A stretch of DNA of 64,000 bases from Bifidobacterium longum subsp. infantis ATCC 15697 = JCM 1222 = DSM 20088 (GCF_000269965.1 NC_017219.1:2418001-2482000), one strand, 5' to 3'. Counted from the stretch's first letter, positions 1-8,187 are shown. Translations and numbers: made by a program. Notes: a model not told the origin generated them from the letters alone.

Positions 1-910
1 TGCTGACGAACAGGGAGAGGACGCGGGTCGTCGACGCGATCAGGGGTGAATTCGGCCTGGCGGCCTGTCTGAAGGCCGTGGGGCTGAAACGCAGCACCTA
101 CTATTACGAGCGCGGCGCGATCGCCGCGGGCGACAGGTACGCCGTGCTGCGGGCCCGCGTCGCCGGCCTGTTCGAGCAGGGTGGGCGCGCATGGGGATAC
201 CGGACCATCCACCGCATGCTGCGCCTTGACGAGTCCGACCCGATCGTCGTCTCGGAGAAGGTCGTCAGGCGGATCATGCGCGAGGGGGCCATGCGGCCCG
301 TGTACCTGAAGCGGCCGAAGCGGTGGAGCTCCTACGCCGGCGAGATCGGCGAGGCCCCGGCGAACCTCGTGGAGCGGGACTTCCACGCCGACGCGCCGAA
401 CATGCTGTGGGTCACGGACGTCACCCAGTTCACCATGGACGGGTACAAGTGCTGGCTTTCCCCGGTGGTCGACTGCTTCGACGGGATGGTGGTCTCCTGG
501 ACCTTGTCGCGCTCCCCGAACGCCGACATGGCGAACCGGATGCTCCTTGACGCGGTCGCCACGCTCAGGGACGGGGAACATCCAATCATCCATTCCGACC
601 GCGGCTGCCACTACCGGTGGGACGAATGGATCCGCATCTGCGAGGAGCACGGGCTGATCCGGTCGATGAGCGCCAAGGGATGCAGCCCGGACAACGCGGC
701 CGCCGAGGGGTTCTTCGGCAGGCTCAAGAACGAGTTATTCTACGGGCGGGACTGGAGGGGCGTGGGCTACGAGGAGTTCCGCGAACGCCTGGCCGCCTAC
801 CTGACCCACTACAATGAAACCAGGATCAAGAAGTCACTGGACTGGATGAGCCCCGTGCAATACCGCAGAAGTCTTGGACTGGCCGCCTGACCGTCCAAAA
901 AAACATCCGC
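1..910 (+). mobile_element. IS3-family insertion sequence, right part
   Basis: The transposase frame runs in from the window edge and stops at 888-890. The following bases (tgaccgtccaaaaaaacat) look like an IS3-type terminal end. Downstream of about 910 the reading frame belongs to an antiterminator gene on the other strand, so the element boundary lies near 905-913. The left end and any target duplication are outside the window. Confidence 0.8.
3..890 (+). CDS. IS3-family transposase OrfB, DDE integrase (5' end outside window)
   Basis: This is the catalytic protein of an IS3-type element, which cuts and joins DNA ends through an RNase H-fold DDE core. Counting from an internal GTG at 78, there is an HTH_21-like segment at residues 25-50 (motif RAWGYRTIHRML), then the integrase core with D114 (WVTDVTQF), D174 (IHSDRG) and E210 (DNAAAEGFF). 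The 35-residue gap between the second Asp and the Glu is the classic DD(35)E spacing. The frame is open from base 3 to the window edge, so the true start, or an OrfA frameshift, lies further left. The C-terminus (HYNETRIKKSLDWMSPVQYR) is typical of the family. It probably carried no cargo and disrupted the neighbouring regulator. Confidence 0.9.
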   Translation: MTNRERTRVVDAIRGEFGLAACLKAVGLKRSTYYYERGAIAAGDRYAVLRARVAGLFEQGGRAWGYRTIHRMLRLDESDPIVVSEKVVRRIMREGAMRPVYLKRPKRWSSYAGEIGEAPANLVERDFHADAPNMLWVTDVTQFTMDGYKCWLSPVVDCFDGMVVSWTLSRSPNADMANRMLLDAVATLRDGEHPIIHSDRGCHYRWDEWIRICEEHGLIRSMSAKGCSPDNAAAEGFFGRLKNELFYGRDWRGVGYEEFRERLAAYLTHYNETRIKKSLDWMSPVQYRRSLGLAA

Positions 911-1404
911 ACCCCCGCATTCACAAAATGCAGCGCAAAAGCAACGCTCTCGCTGGGATCCAGCGCATCGTCCAATCTGCGGTTCAGCGCGGCGAGCAGT
1001 GCGCAGCCCTGCTGGTATTCACGCTCATACAGCGAACGAATTTCCGAGTTCAGCGGATACGGCACAGGCGGAATGCCGTTCTTGGCGCGGCGTAAAGCAC
1101 CGCACACATGATCCGCGAGCGCTATGACCAACGTCGAGCTTTGTGCAGCCTCTGAACTCAGGCCAATCCCATCCATGGTCTCGGAAATGAGACGAATGAT
1201 TTCAGGAGGAATATCGCCCAGCAACTGGGCCATATGGTCAGGGTCACGGCCTTGAGCCGGCACGAACACACGAGCCACTTTGGCATCGTCAACTGTCATG
1301 CCGGGCTTGGCCTTGAACCCCAGGCCCCGGCCGGTAAGGATGACTTCGCGCCCCCGATCCTTCGCCAGGACGACGTTGTTATTGAAGACGCGAAGTATTT
1401 CCAT
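826..1404 (-). pseudogene. BglG/LicT-type transcriptional antiterminator, truncated by IS3
   Basis: The N-terminus (MEILRVFNNNVVLAKD, then GRGLGFKAKPG) is the CAT RNA-binding domain, about residues 1-56. It is followed by PRD1 with a conserved His in IALADHV and the closing motif ALHFVNAG near residue 164. After G164 (about base 913) the frame enters the insertion sequence and adds about 28 foreign residues before stopping. PRD2, the second phosphorylation domain, is missing. The gene lies 51 bp downstream of the PTS permease gene on the same strand, so it belonged to that operon. In this family isolated CAT domains can be constitutively active while PRD-damaged proteins can be inactive; the sequence does not say which applies. 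Confidence 0.85.
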
Positions 1405-1455
1405 GACATCCCTTCCGTTCGGGATCTTCAGGTTACGGTTGCGAACCGACCATGA

Positions 1456-3546
1456 TTACTGTTCGATGGCGATGACTTCGTCACCGGCCGCGACGTTCAC
1501 ATCCGTCTTCGGAGTAACGGACTTGAGCGCTGCGGTGTTCAGTACCGTAACCAGCGTAGTGGTGCTGAATCCAGCCTTCTTGACTTCGTCGAGATCGACA
1601 GTCGCCAACAGGTCACCGGCGTTCACTCGGTCACCTTTGGCCACATTCACCACGAAACCATTGCCATTCATCTTAACCGTATCAATGCCGACATGTACCA
1701 GCACTTCAATACCATCGTCGGTCTTGAGACCAAAAGCATGGCCAGTCTCAGCAACGGTCTGCAGCACACCGGACACCGGAGCCTTCACCGCGCCATCAAC
1801 CGGCTCGATGCCCACACCCTCGCCGAGGGCACGAGAAGCGAACACCGGATCTCCGGCATCGTCAAGGGACACCACATGGCCCGCAATCGGAGCGAACACG
1901 GCGGAAGTGGCGGTCGCAGCGGCAGCCGGGGCATCGGCAACGGCAACAGCGGCGGTTGCGGTAGCGGTGGTGGCGTCACCACCGTTCACAGCCTTGGCGG
2001 ACTGAGCCGCGGCACGGGCCTTGGCTTCGGCTTTCTGCTCCGGAGTGCGGTAGTCAAGCATGATAATCATAATCATGGCGGTGAAGAACGACACTGCGAT
2101 GGAGACGCCGTAAACCCACATCTGGTTGAACACCGGCACGGTGAGCAGCGAGGTGAAGGCGAATGCAGTAGTGGTCACGCCGTGCACGGTCTCGCCGGAG
2201 GCGACGGTGGCCGGGAAGAGCCAGCCCATGACGGCGATTACGACGCCGCCCACGCCGCAGCCGACCAGCATACGGGAGTAGATGAGCTTGTAACGCAGGT
2301 GGATGCCGTAGAGGCTCGGTTCGGAAACGCCACCGAGCAGGCCGGCGGCGAGAGCACCGATGGAGGTCTGGCGCATGTCCTTATCCTTGTCACGGATGGA
2401 GAGGAACAGCACACCGGCAGTGGCACCGAAGCAGGCGAAGTTCCACACGCCCATCGGGCCCTGAATGAAGTCGTAGCCCAGGGTGTTGATGTTCATGATC
2501 ATCAGAGCGTTCAGCGGCCAGTGCAGACCCAGCGGCACCAGGAACGGGTACAGCAGCGGGATTGCGATGGCGAAGATGAACGGAGCGTGTGTGTTCATCC
2601 AGGCGAGTCCGGCGCCGAGGCCGTTGCCGGCCCACACACCGATAGGTCCGATGATGAAAGCGGTGAGCGCACCGACGATGATCATGGAGAAGAAGGGCAG
2701 GAAGACCATCTGGACGCTGTCCGGAATGATCTTCTTCAGACCGTGGTACACGACCGCGAGCACGGCGACCATCAGCAGCGGCACGAACACGTTTCCGGAG
2801 TAGTCGGACAGCTGCATCGGCAAGCCGAACACCGTGGCGGTGCAGGAGGAGGTGCCCAGCGTGGTGTTCTTCACGCACTTGACGGCGTCGCCCCAGGTCT
2901 TGGTGTCAGACAGGGATGCGAACTGCGGGGTCATGAGCATGCCCATGATTGCGCCGCCCAGCCACGGATCCACTTTGAGCTTGTTGGCGGCATTGTAGGC
3001 GACCATAATCGGCAGGAAGTAGAACACACCCTTCCAGATGGCCTGCACGAACACCAGGCCAGTGGTGGCGGTGTCGTTCGGAATCAGGCCCAAGGAAATG
3101 CACAGGTTGACAATTGCGATGATGATGGACGCGCCAAGCAACACACCCAGAATCGGGCGGAAGGAGTCGGCCAGGTATTCGAAGAAGCTATCGAGCCATG
3201 CGACCTTGCCGCGGGCCTTGGAACGAGCGGCGGCCTTGACCTCCGCATCGGTCGGCTCATCGGCATTGTCGTCGACGGTGCCGGCGCCGAGACCAGCCAT
3301 CTCGGGCAGGTGCATGATCTGCTCATACACGGAGGCGACCTGACCGCCAATGACGACCTGGTATCGGTCGCCGGACTGCTGTACAGCACCCAGCACAAGC
3401 TTGTTGGCGTCGAGCGTGGCGTTGTCAACCTTGCCGGCGTCATTGAGTTCAAAACGCAGTCGCGTGGCGCAATGCGTCAGCGACTTGATGTTGGCCGCGC
3501 CACCGACACTAGTGACGATCGCCTTGATATCGTCTTGATGCGACAT
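1456..3546 (-). CDS. PTS sugar permease EIIBCA (glucose/beta-glucoside superfamily)
   Basis: This membrane protein imports and phosphorylates a sugar using phosphate from HPr. The order is EIIB (residues 1-90, phospho-Cys C26 in THCATRLRF), a multi-helix EIIC (about 115-500), a Ala/Thr-rich linker (about 510-550) and a Crr-like EIIA at the C-terminus. In EIIA the motif LVHVGIDTV places the phospho-His at about H618, with its partner His at about 603 (TGHAF). At 696 residues it has the full length of a fused IIBCA. Substrate within the glucose/sucrose/trehalose/beta-glucoside group cannot be read from the sequence. A truncated BglG-type antiterminator follows, and a RAT/terminator lies upstream, so control by antitermination is expected. 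Confidence 0.93.
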   Translation of the reverse strand: MSHQDDIKAIVTSVGGAANIKSLTHCATRLRFELNDAGKVDNATLDANKLVLGAVQQSGDRYQVVIGGQVASVYEQIMHLPEMAGLGAGTVDDNADEPTDAEVKAAARSKARGKVAWLDSFFEYLADSFRPILGVLLGASIIIAIVNLCISLGLIPNDTATTGLVFVQAIWKGVFYFLPIMVAYNAANKLKVDPWLGGAIMGMLMTPQFASLSDTKTWGDAVKCVKNTTLGTSSCTATVFGLPMQLSDYSGNVFVPLLMVAVLAVVYHGLKKIIPDSVQMVFLPFFSMIIVGALTAFIIGPIGVWAGNGLGAGLAWMNTHAPFIFAIAIPLLYPFLVPLGLHWPLNALMIMNINTLGYDFIQGPMGVWNFACFGATAGVLFLSIRDKDKDMRQTSIGALAAGLLGGVSEPSLYGIHLRYKLIYSRMLVGCGVGGVVIAVMGWLFPATVASGETVHGVTTTAFAFTSLLTVPVFNQMWVYGVSIAVSFFTAMIMIIMLDYRTPEQKAEAKARAAAQSAKAVNGGDATTATATAAVAVADAPAAAATATSAVFAPIAGHVVSLDDAGDPVFASRALGEGVGIEPVDGAVKAPVSGVLQTVAETGHAFGLKTDDGIEVLVHVGIDTVKMNGNGFVVNVAKGDRVNAGDLLATVDLDEVKKAGFSTTTLVTVLNTAALKSVTPKTDVNVAAGDEVIAIEQ

Positions 3547-3653
3547 CTCTTACTCCATTCCTTTTCCACGGTTAAGCCAGCACCTACCAGAGGAACCACC
3601 CTGTTCCTGAGCATCTGCGTTCCAGGAACCGGCAGTCACGCCAAATAACAGAA

Positions 3654-3713
3654 AAGACCTGAGATGTGGACGCCATCCTGAATACACATGACTACGTCAA
3701 CATCTCAGGTCTT
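3654..3713 (-). terminator. Leader terminator of the PTS operon
   Basis: A perfect 14-bp inverted repeat (3654-3667 with 3700-3713) is followed on the minus strand by a T-rich run (TTTTCTGTTATTT). It lies between the predicted promoter and the PTS start at 3546, so it would stop transcription inside the leader unless antiterminated. Confidence 0.85.
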
Positions 3714-3738
3714 GCCTCAACATTCGAGTAGCAACCCT
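3707..3738 (-). promoter_or_regulatory. RAT site for a BglG/LicT-family antiterminator
   Basis: On the minus strand the site begins GGGTTGCTACT and ends GGCAAGACCT, matching the family pattern GGATTGTTACTG...GGCAAAACCT. Its 3' part overlaps the first arm of the leader terminator (3700-3713). That is the arrangement expected for an RNA hairpin that, when bound by the CAT domain, prevents terminator folding. Confidence 0.85.
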
Positions 3739-3760
3739 GCTAATTACTGACTGAACAGCG

Positions 3761-3789
3761 ATTATAACGAGCTGAAAACAATCCGGCAA
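3761..3789 (-). promoter_or_regulatory. Promoter of the PTS operon
   Basis: The minus strand has TTGCCG (3784-3789), a 17-bp spacer, and a perfect TATAAT (3761-3766). Transcription would start just before the RAT site, giving a leader of about 200 nt. Confidence 0.75.
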
Positions 3790-3978
3790 ATCACACATAT
3801 GGTCAGAGCCTGCCTATACCTCGAAACATAAGACGAGAGTAAGGAAGAACAGGCTTTAATCGGCGATGAACATCCGGCGTGTCTTTCTTGGACGATGCAT
3901 CCGCAATGAGACGGCACGCAAGCCCACGCTTAGGCTCTTTGCGCCAGATGCGCGCCACCGTCATACACTTATTCGCAC

Positions 3979-3995
3979 AAAAGTTGACAACTTTT
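3979..3995. promoter_or_regulatory. Palindrome upstream of pgm, candidate operator
   Basis: The 17-mer AAAAGTTGACAACTTTT has perfect 8-bp arms around one central base and lies 46 bp before the pgm start, just upstream of a CATAAT at 3998. No regulator can be named. Confidence 0.4.
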
Positions 3996-4041
3996 AACAT
4001 AATCTTGCCCCAGACGGCAAAAAACGTGGCAGAATGAAAGT

Positions 4042-5718
4042 ATGGTAGCAAACAATGCGGGTCAGCCCGCCACCCCAGCAGATCTGATTAATGTCGATGA
4101 GGTTATCGGCAAATACTATGACCTCGTCCCCGATCCGGAAGTCCCCGAGCAGCGTGTCATCTTCGGCACCTCCGGCCACCGCGGATCGTCCCTGAAGACC
4201 TCGTTCAACGAGGCCCACATCATCGCCATCTCCCAGGCCATCGCCGAATACCGCAAGAAGGCCGGCGTCACCGGCCCGCTGTACCTCGGCTCCGACACCC
4301 ACGCGCTGTCCGGCCCGGCCAAGAAGACCGCCATCGAGGTGCTCGTCGCCAACGGCGTGCACGTGCGCGTCGACTCCCGTGACGACTTCGTGCCCACCCC
4401 GGTGGTCTCCCAGGCCATCCTGACCCACAACCGTGCGGCCGACGGCACCCCGCGCTTCGAGGGCGAGGGCCTCGCCGACGGCATCGTCGTCACACCGTCC
4501 CACAACCCGCCCACCGACGGCGGCTTCAAGTACGACCCCGTCACCGGCGGCCCGGCTCCGGCCGAGACCACCAACGCCATCGCCGCTCGCGCCAACGAGC
4601 TGCTCGGCGACTTCAAGTCCATCAAGCGAGTGCCCTACGAGGAGGCCATCAAGTCCGAGTACGTCGAGGGCTTCGACTTCCGCGAGCACTACGTGGACGA
4701 CCTGGAGAACGTCATCGACTTCGACGTGATCCGCAACTCCGGCGTGCGTCTGGGCATCGATCCGCTCGGCGGCGCTTCCGTGAACTACTGGCCGCTCATC
4801 AACGAGAAGTACGGCCTGAACATCGGCGTGGTGCGTCCTGAGGTCGACCCGACCTGGCGCTTCATGACCATCGACCACGACGGCAAGATCCGCATGGACC
4901 CGTCTTCCCCGTACGCCATGAAGGGCCTGGTCGACGAGCTCAACGCCGGCGCTTGGGACAAGTACGATCTGGTCGGCGGCACCGACCCGGACGCCGACCG
5001 TCACGGCATCGTCTGCCCGAACTGGGGCGTGATGAACCCGAACCACTACATCGCCGTGTGTGTGGAATACCTGTTCGGCGGCAACCGTCCGGGCTGGCCC
5101 GAGGGTGCGGCCGTGGGCAAGACGCTGGTCTCCTCCTCCCTGATCGACCGCGTGGCCGCATCGATCGACGCGAAGGTCATCGAAGTGCCGGTGGGCTTCA
5201 AGTGGTTCGTGGATCCGCTGTTCAGCGGCGAAGTCGCCTTCGGCGGCGAGGAGAGCTCCGGCATGAGCTTCCTGCGCAAGGACGGCCGCGTGTGGACCAC
5301 CGATAAGGATGGTCTGATCCCCGACCTGCTGGCCGCTGAGATCACCGCCAAGACCGGCAAGAACCCGGCCCAGCTTCACCAGGAGCAGGTCGAGCGCTTC
5401 GGCGAGTCCTGGTACAAGCGCGTCGACACCCCGACCACGCTGGAGCAGAAGGCCAAGTTCGCGGCACTGTCCGGCGACGACGTGACCGCCTCCACCCTGG
5501 CTGGCGAAGACATCACCGCCAAGCTGACCGAGGCACCGGGCAACCACGCCAAGATCGGCGGTCTGAAGGTCACCACCAAGGACAACTGGTTCGCCGCCCG
5601 TCCCTCCGGTACCGAGAACATCTACAAGGTGTACGCCGAGTCCTTCGTCTCCCCCGAGGCTCTGGACAAGGTGCTCGACGAGGCCACCGTCGTGGTCGAC
5701 AAGGCCCTGAGCGAGTGA
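4042..5718 (+). CDS. pgm: Phosphoglucomutase, alpha-D-glucose type
   Basis: The enzyme interconverts glucose 1-phosphate and glucose 6-phosphate in the cytoplasm, linking glycogen and nucleotide-sugar metabolism to the bifid shunt. The phosphoserine loop TPSHNPP puts the catalytic Ser at 153. The metal loop DPDADR lies at residues 315-320, the sugar-binding GGEESSG loop near 405, and the phosphate-binding RPSGTENIYK near 532. The length of 558 residues is usual for the long Pgm family. The ATG at 4042 is the only start that gives the full N-terminus. The gene stands alone, opposite the PTS operon, with its own terminator. Confidence 0.96.
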   Translation: MVANNAGQPATPADLINVDEVIGKYYDLVPDPEVPEQRVIFGTSGHRGSSLKTSFNEAHIIAISQAIAEYRKKAGVTGPLYLGSDTHALSGPAKKTAIEVLVANGVHVRVDSRDDFVPTPVVSQAILTHNRAADGTPRFEGEGLADGIVVTPSHNPPTDGGFKYDPVTGGPAPAETTNAIAARANELLGDFKSIKRVPYEEAIKSEYVEGFDFREHYVDDLENVIDFDVIRNSGVRLGIDPLGGASVNYWPLINEKYGLNIGVVRPEVDPTWRFMTIDHDGKIRMDPSSPYAMKGLVDELNAGAWDKYDLVGGTDPDADRHGIVCPNWGVMNPNHYIAVCVEYLFGGNRPGWPEGAAVGKTLVSSSLIDRVAASIDAKVIEVPVGFKWFVDPLFSGEVAFGGEESSGMSFLRKDGRVWTTDKDGLIPDLLAAEITAKTGKNPAQLHQEQVERFGESWYKRVDTPTTLEQKAKFAALSGDDVTASTLAGEDITAKLTEAPGNHAKIGGLKVTTKDNWFAARPSGTENIYKVYAESFVSPEALDKVLDEATVVVDKALSE

Positions 5719-5751
5719 AATCGCTGCGTTAGTCGCGTTCACAGCAACCAA

Positions 5752-5800
5752 TAAGGCTCTGCATTGGATTCATACAATCCACTGCAGAGCCTTATTTTTT
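5752..5800 (+). terminator. Rho-independent terminator of pgm
   Basis: AAGGCTCTGCA pairs with TGCAGAGCCTT across a short loop and is followed by ATTTTTT. It lies 34 bp after the pgm stop codon. Confidence 0.9.
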
Positions 5801-5892
5801 CGACCACTGAAACACGCAGGTCAACGGTTCTCCTCATGCACCATGACTGCATTTTCTCAACATCACTGCAGGGCAGGACGGCCATATGGCCG

Positions 5893-6010
5893 CGAAACGT
5901 TCGACTGCCTACATTATGACCGAGTTTCCCATCATCATTGTGGGGTCACAGCGGCCAGATGACCACCGAAGCGTTCGGTCGGCTTGCATCATGGTCGAGT
6001 TTTAACATCG
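5893..6010. repeat. Two degenerate repeats next to dispersed repeat copy A
   Basis: Two diverged stretches begin CGTTCGACTG (about 5897) and CGTTCGGTCG (about 5974). Each continues with a diverged version of TCATGGTCGAGTTT and then TTGTGGG(G/A). A shorter relative (CGACCACTATGACACATTT) occurs near 6273. The stretch 5801-6433 holds no convincing gene. Confidence 0.5.
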
Positions 6011-6011
6011 T

Positions 6012-6229
6012 TGTGGGACGCCACGACGAATTTGCCCATTCCAGAGTTGCCATCCCACAAAAGCGTGGGACAACAGCTAAGTCAATCGTTTTACATTTCC
6101 CCCATCCCACACACTCAAACTGGAAACCCCGGAAAGACGCCATTCCTGCCACACCCGTCACAGCCATTACCCGAGGGGCCGTGGGACGCCATGCAAAAAT
6201 CGGCAAAACACGCGTAGCGTCCCACACCC
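6012..6229. repeat. Dispersed intergenic repeat, copy A
   Basis: The element starts GTGGGACGCCA, has an inner inverted junction CATCCCACAAAAGCGTGGGA, a conserved TCAATCGTTTT block, and ends with GTGGGACGCCATGCAAAAA...AGCGTCCCACACC. The same blocks in the same order and spacing occur at 23562-23782. Both ends carry inverted GTGGGACG/CGTCCCAC motifs. No coding potential is apparent. Confidence 0.7.
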
Positions 6230-6433
6230 ATTGGCGCAAATCCACGCTCAATGCACCGACAACACCCCCAATCGACCACTATGACACATTTCCCTCCACA
6301 ATCGAACACTAGTCATTCACGAAATCCATCACTACGAGGCATCGCAATCGAACGGCATGCAATATCAAGCACACACCACAACAACAGGTCGTACAAATAT
6401 TGCCTTTACATCAGTCCGTTTCGAACATCATGG

Positions 6434-7531
6434 TCACAGCAGGCTCTGCGCCAACTCTTCAAGAGACATGGCAACTACATGAAACTCGAATACGGCACCG
6501 CGCGAAGCAAGCGCCCTCGCCACGTTGAAAGCGAATTCAGCACGAGCATCCTCGTTAGCGATACTTGCCGCCGTGGCGACGAAGACCAGCCATCTCCGCC
6601 CGACCAGCACACCCCTTTTCTCTTGGTCACGGCGCCATTGAGTCTTACTCGTACGATGATGATCGCCATCATATTCAACAGCGACCTTGAACTCTGGCCA
6701 CGCTAAGTCCAACGTTATGGGAGCTCCAGATGCAAAAGCCGCGTCCGGCACCACATAGTTCGCAACCGGCTGTGGAATCCCATGCGCTACCAGAGAGAGT
6801 CGTTCTTCTGATTCTTTGGGCGAATCAGCACCAGGTGATATCAGAGGCAATGCTCGAACGCAGGACGGACGCCCTCTGAATCGGGTAAATTGCTCCACGA
6901 ACTTCACCAGATCCTGATAGATTGCAGCAGCATCACGATCCTTAGCCAATACTGGCTGTTTGCTCGTAGCAGTGATGACGGCATCCCCGAGCACAATCAG
7001 AGACTCAAAAGAAACATACGGGGCAAGTTGAGCCCATACGTGAAACAGGTCCAGCGCAAACACGTGTTGGTTCATTTCCACATTGGCGGCTTTAGCCGCA
7101 TGTTTCCAAATATGCGTTTGCAGTGGTGCATGGCGTGTACGAAACCGCTTGCTCTTAACGCTGGATACAGTGTGCAGCTTGGCCGAGTCGAGGTCGCAAT
7201 CGGCGGGAATCGGTACGGATTGCAGAGCGAGGGAAGTGGTCATGCCGAAAAGCAGCTTCTTGCCCGCCCGTTTCGCTTCCTCAGTGCAGCGTGCGACCAT
7301 GTCGCGTTTGCGCTGAGCAAGGCTTTCGCTCATGGTCAGTGCCGCCGCAGAATCATGTGCACCACTGTTTGGCGATGACGAGTCGCGAGAAGTCGGGTAT
7401 TTCGAGTCAGCAGAAAATGACCCCGCAAATTCGGGCGGAACAAAAACTGCCTCCGATTCTTCCGGAGGCGGATCGTACATAGAGTCTGGCAGAGCTCCAT
7501 AGTTGGTGATGCCGTCGGTCATGCTGTTCAT
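6434..7531 (-). CDS. Protein with C-terminal PD-(D/E)XK/DUF559-like nuclease fold
   Basis: The 365-residue protein has a disordered N-terminus (about 1-75), a middle region resembling the AbiEi/DUF559 proteins common in actinobacteria, and a C-terminal segment LDLAWPEFKVAVEYDGDHHR (D275, E286, D288). A Q..RD..R pattern and a hydrophobic strand (RRWLVFVAT) follow. This matches the restriction-endonuclease-like core of DUF559 proteins. The role is unknown; nicking or defence functions have been suggested for related families. It stands alone between a repeat-rich spacer and a divergent regulator. Identification rests on the motif only. Confidence 0.6.
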   Translation of the reverse strand: MNSMTDGITNYGALPDSMYDPPPEESEAVFVPPEFAGSFSADSKYPTSRDSSSPNSGAHDSAAALTMSESLAQRKRDMVARCTEEAKRAGKKLLFGMTTSLALQSVPIPADCDLDSAKLHTVSSVKSKRFRTRHAPLQTHIWKHAAKAANVEMNQHVFALDLFHVWAQLAPYVSFESLIVLGDAVITATSKQPVLAKDRDAAAIYQDLVKFVEQFTRFRGRPSCVRALPLISPGADSPKESEERLSLVAHGIPQPVANYVVPDAAFASGAPITLDLAWPEFKVAVEYDGDHHRTSKTQWRRDQEKRGVLVGRRWLVFVATAASIANEDARAEFAFNVARALASRGAVFEFHVVAMSLEELAQSLL

Positions 7532-7612
7532 GACACCACCATATGGGTAGTGGGTGCGGAAACGGAAGCCGATCCGAGGTATGTGGTCCTAGCTTCACTT
7601 ACGCACATCTAT

Positions 7613-7659
7613 TGTGGATAACCATGTAGACACCTCACTTATACACATAGTTATCCACC
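7613..7659. other. Two inverted DnaA-box-like sites
   Basis: TGTGGATAA (7613-7621) is a perfect DnaA box on the minus strand and TTATCCACC (7651-7659) is an 8/9 match on the plus strand. They lie in the divergent promoter region between the nuclease-fold gene and the Rrf2 gene. There is no AT-rich unwinding region or dnaA/dnaN context, so this is not an origin. Confidence 0.45.
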
Positions 7660-7673
7660 TCTTCAACCCTGAT

Positions 7674-7701
7674 TTGACACACTAACTGCATCTGATATGA
7701 T
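7674..7701 (+). promoter_or_regulatory. Promoter of the Rrf2 regulator gene
   Basis: A perfect TTGACA (7674-7679), a 16-bp spacer and TATGAT (7696-7701) lie 60 bp before the Rrf2 start codon. Confidence 0.7.
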
Positions 7702-7713
7702 TATTGTATCATT

Positions 7714-7736
7714 ACTGTACACATTATAGTTACAGT
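7714..7736. promoter_or_regulatory. Inverted repeat, candidate Rrf2 operator
   Basis: ACTGTA (7714-7719) and TACAGT (7731-7736) form an inverted repeat separated by 11 bp, just downstream of the promoter and upstream of the RBS. The position suits autoregulation by the Rrf2 protein. Confidence 0.5.
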
Positions 7737-7761
7737 ATCGACTCGACAAGGAGGTCGTTTC

Positions 7762-8187
7762 ATGAACGGCGACCATTCACTGGCAGTGCACGCATTGGTC
7801 TACCTTGACCATCGCGCCACACACCTGCCCAGTCATATCCTGGCCGAAAACATATGCACCAATGCGGCGCGCGTGCGCAAAGTAATGCGACCGCTCGCCT
7901 CAGCCGGACTCATCGCCACTAAAGAGGGTGCTGAAGGCGGGTACGCTCTGGCCCGGCCCGCCGCCGAAATCACTTTGCGCGCGGTAGCGGAAGCCACCGG
8001 CACCACTTTTGTGGAAGCGAACTGGACACCGGGCGACGTACAAGAGGATTGCTTGGTGTCATCTTCAATGGGCGCAGTGATGGATGACATCTATGCCGGG
8101 CTCAACCGCACTTGCCTCGAACAACTCGAACACACCACCATCCACGACATCACCGAACAGATATTCAGCGAGCACAAAGGCGAATAA
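7762..8187 (+). CDS. Rrf2-family transcriptional regulator
   Basis: This is a small winged-helix DNA-binding repressor of 141 residues, a normal length. The N-terminal helix set (HSLAVHALVYLDHR), the recognition region (ICTNAARVRKVMRPLASAGLIATKEGAEGGYALARP) and the wing GGYAL are typical of Rrf2. It lacks the three-Cys cluster of IscR; the cysteines (ENIC, EDC, RTC) are scattered, so thiol or redox sensing is possible but not shown. A strong RBS (AAGGAGG) precedes the ATG. The adjacent downstream gene is an RclA-like flavoprotein, the likely target. Confidence 0.88.
   Translation: MNGDHSLAVHALVYLDHRATHLPSHILAENICTNAARVRKVMRPLASAGLIATKEGAEGGYALARPAAEITLRAVAEATGTTFVEANWTPGDVQEDCLVSSSMGAVMDDIYAGLNRTCLEQLEHTTIHDITEQIFSEHKGE

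Noticed and set aside
3803..4051. Small minus-strand gene of 82 codons between PTS and pgm
   Set aside because: No RBS, no family resemblance, and it overlaps the pgm promoter and start.
3994..5751. Long minus-strand open frame opposite pgm (585 codons)
   Set aside because: It is an antisense shadow created by GC-rich third positions of pgm; no RBS or family-like sequence, and pgm is certain.
7613..7659. Replication origin
   Set aside because: Only two DnaA boxes, no clear unwinding element and no dnaA, dnaN or gyr genes nearby.
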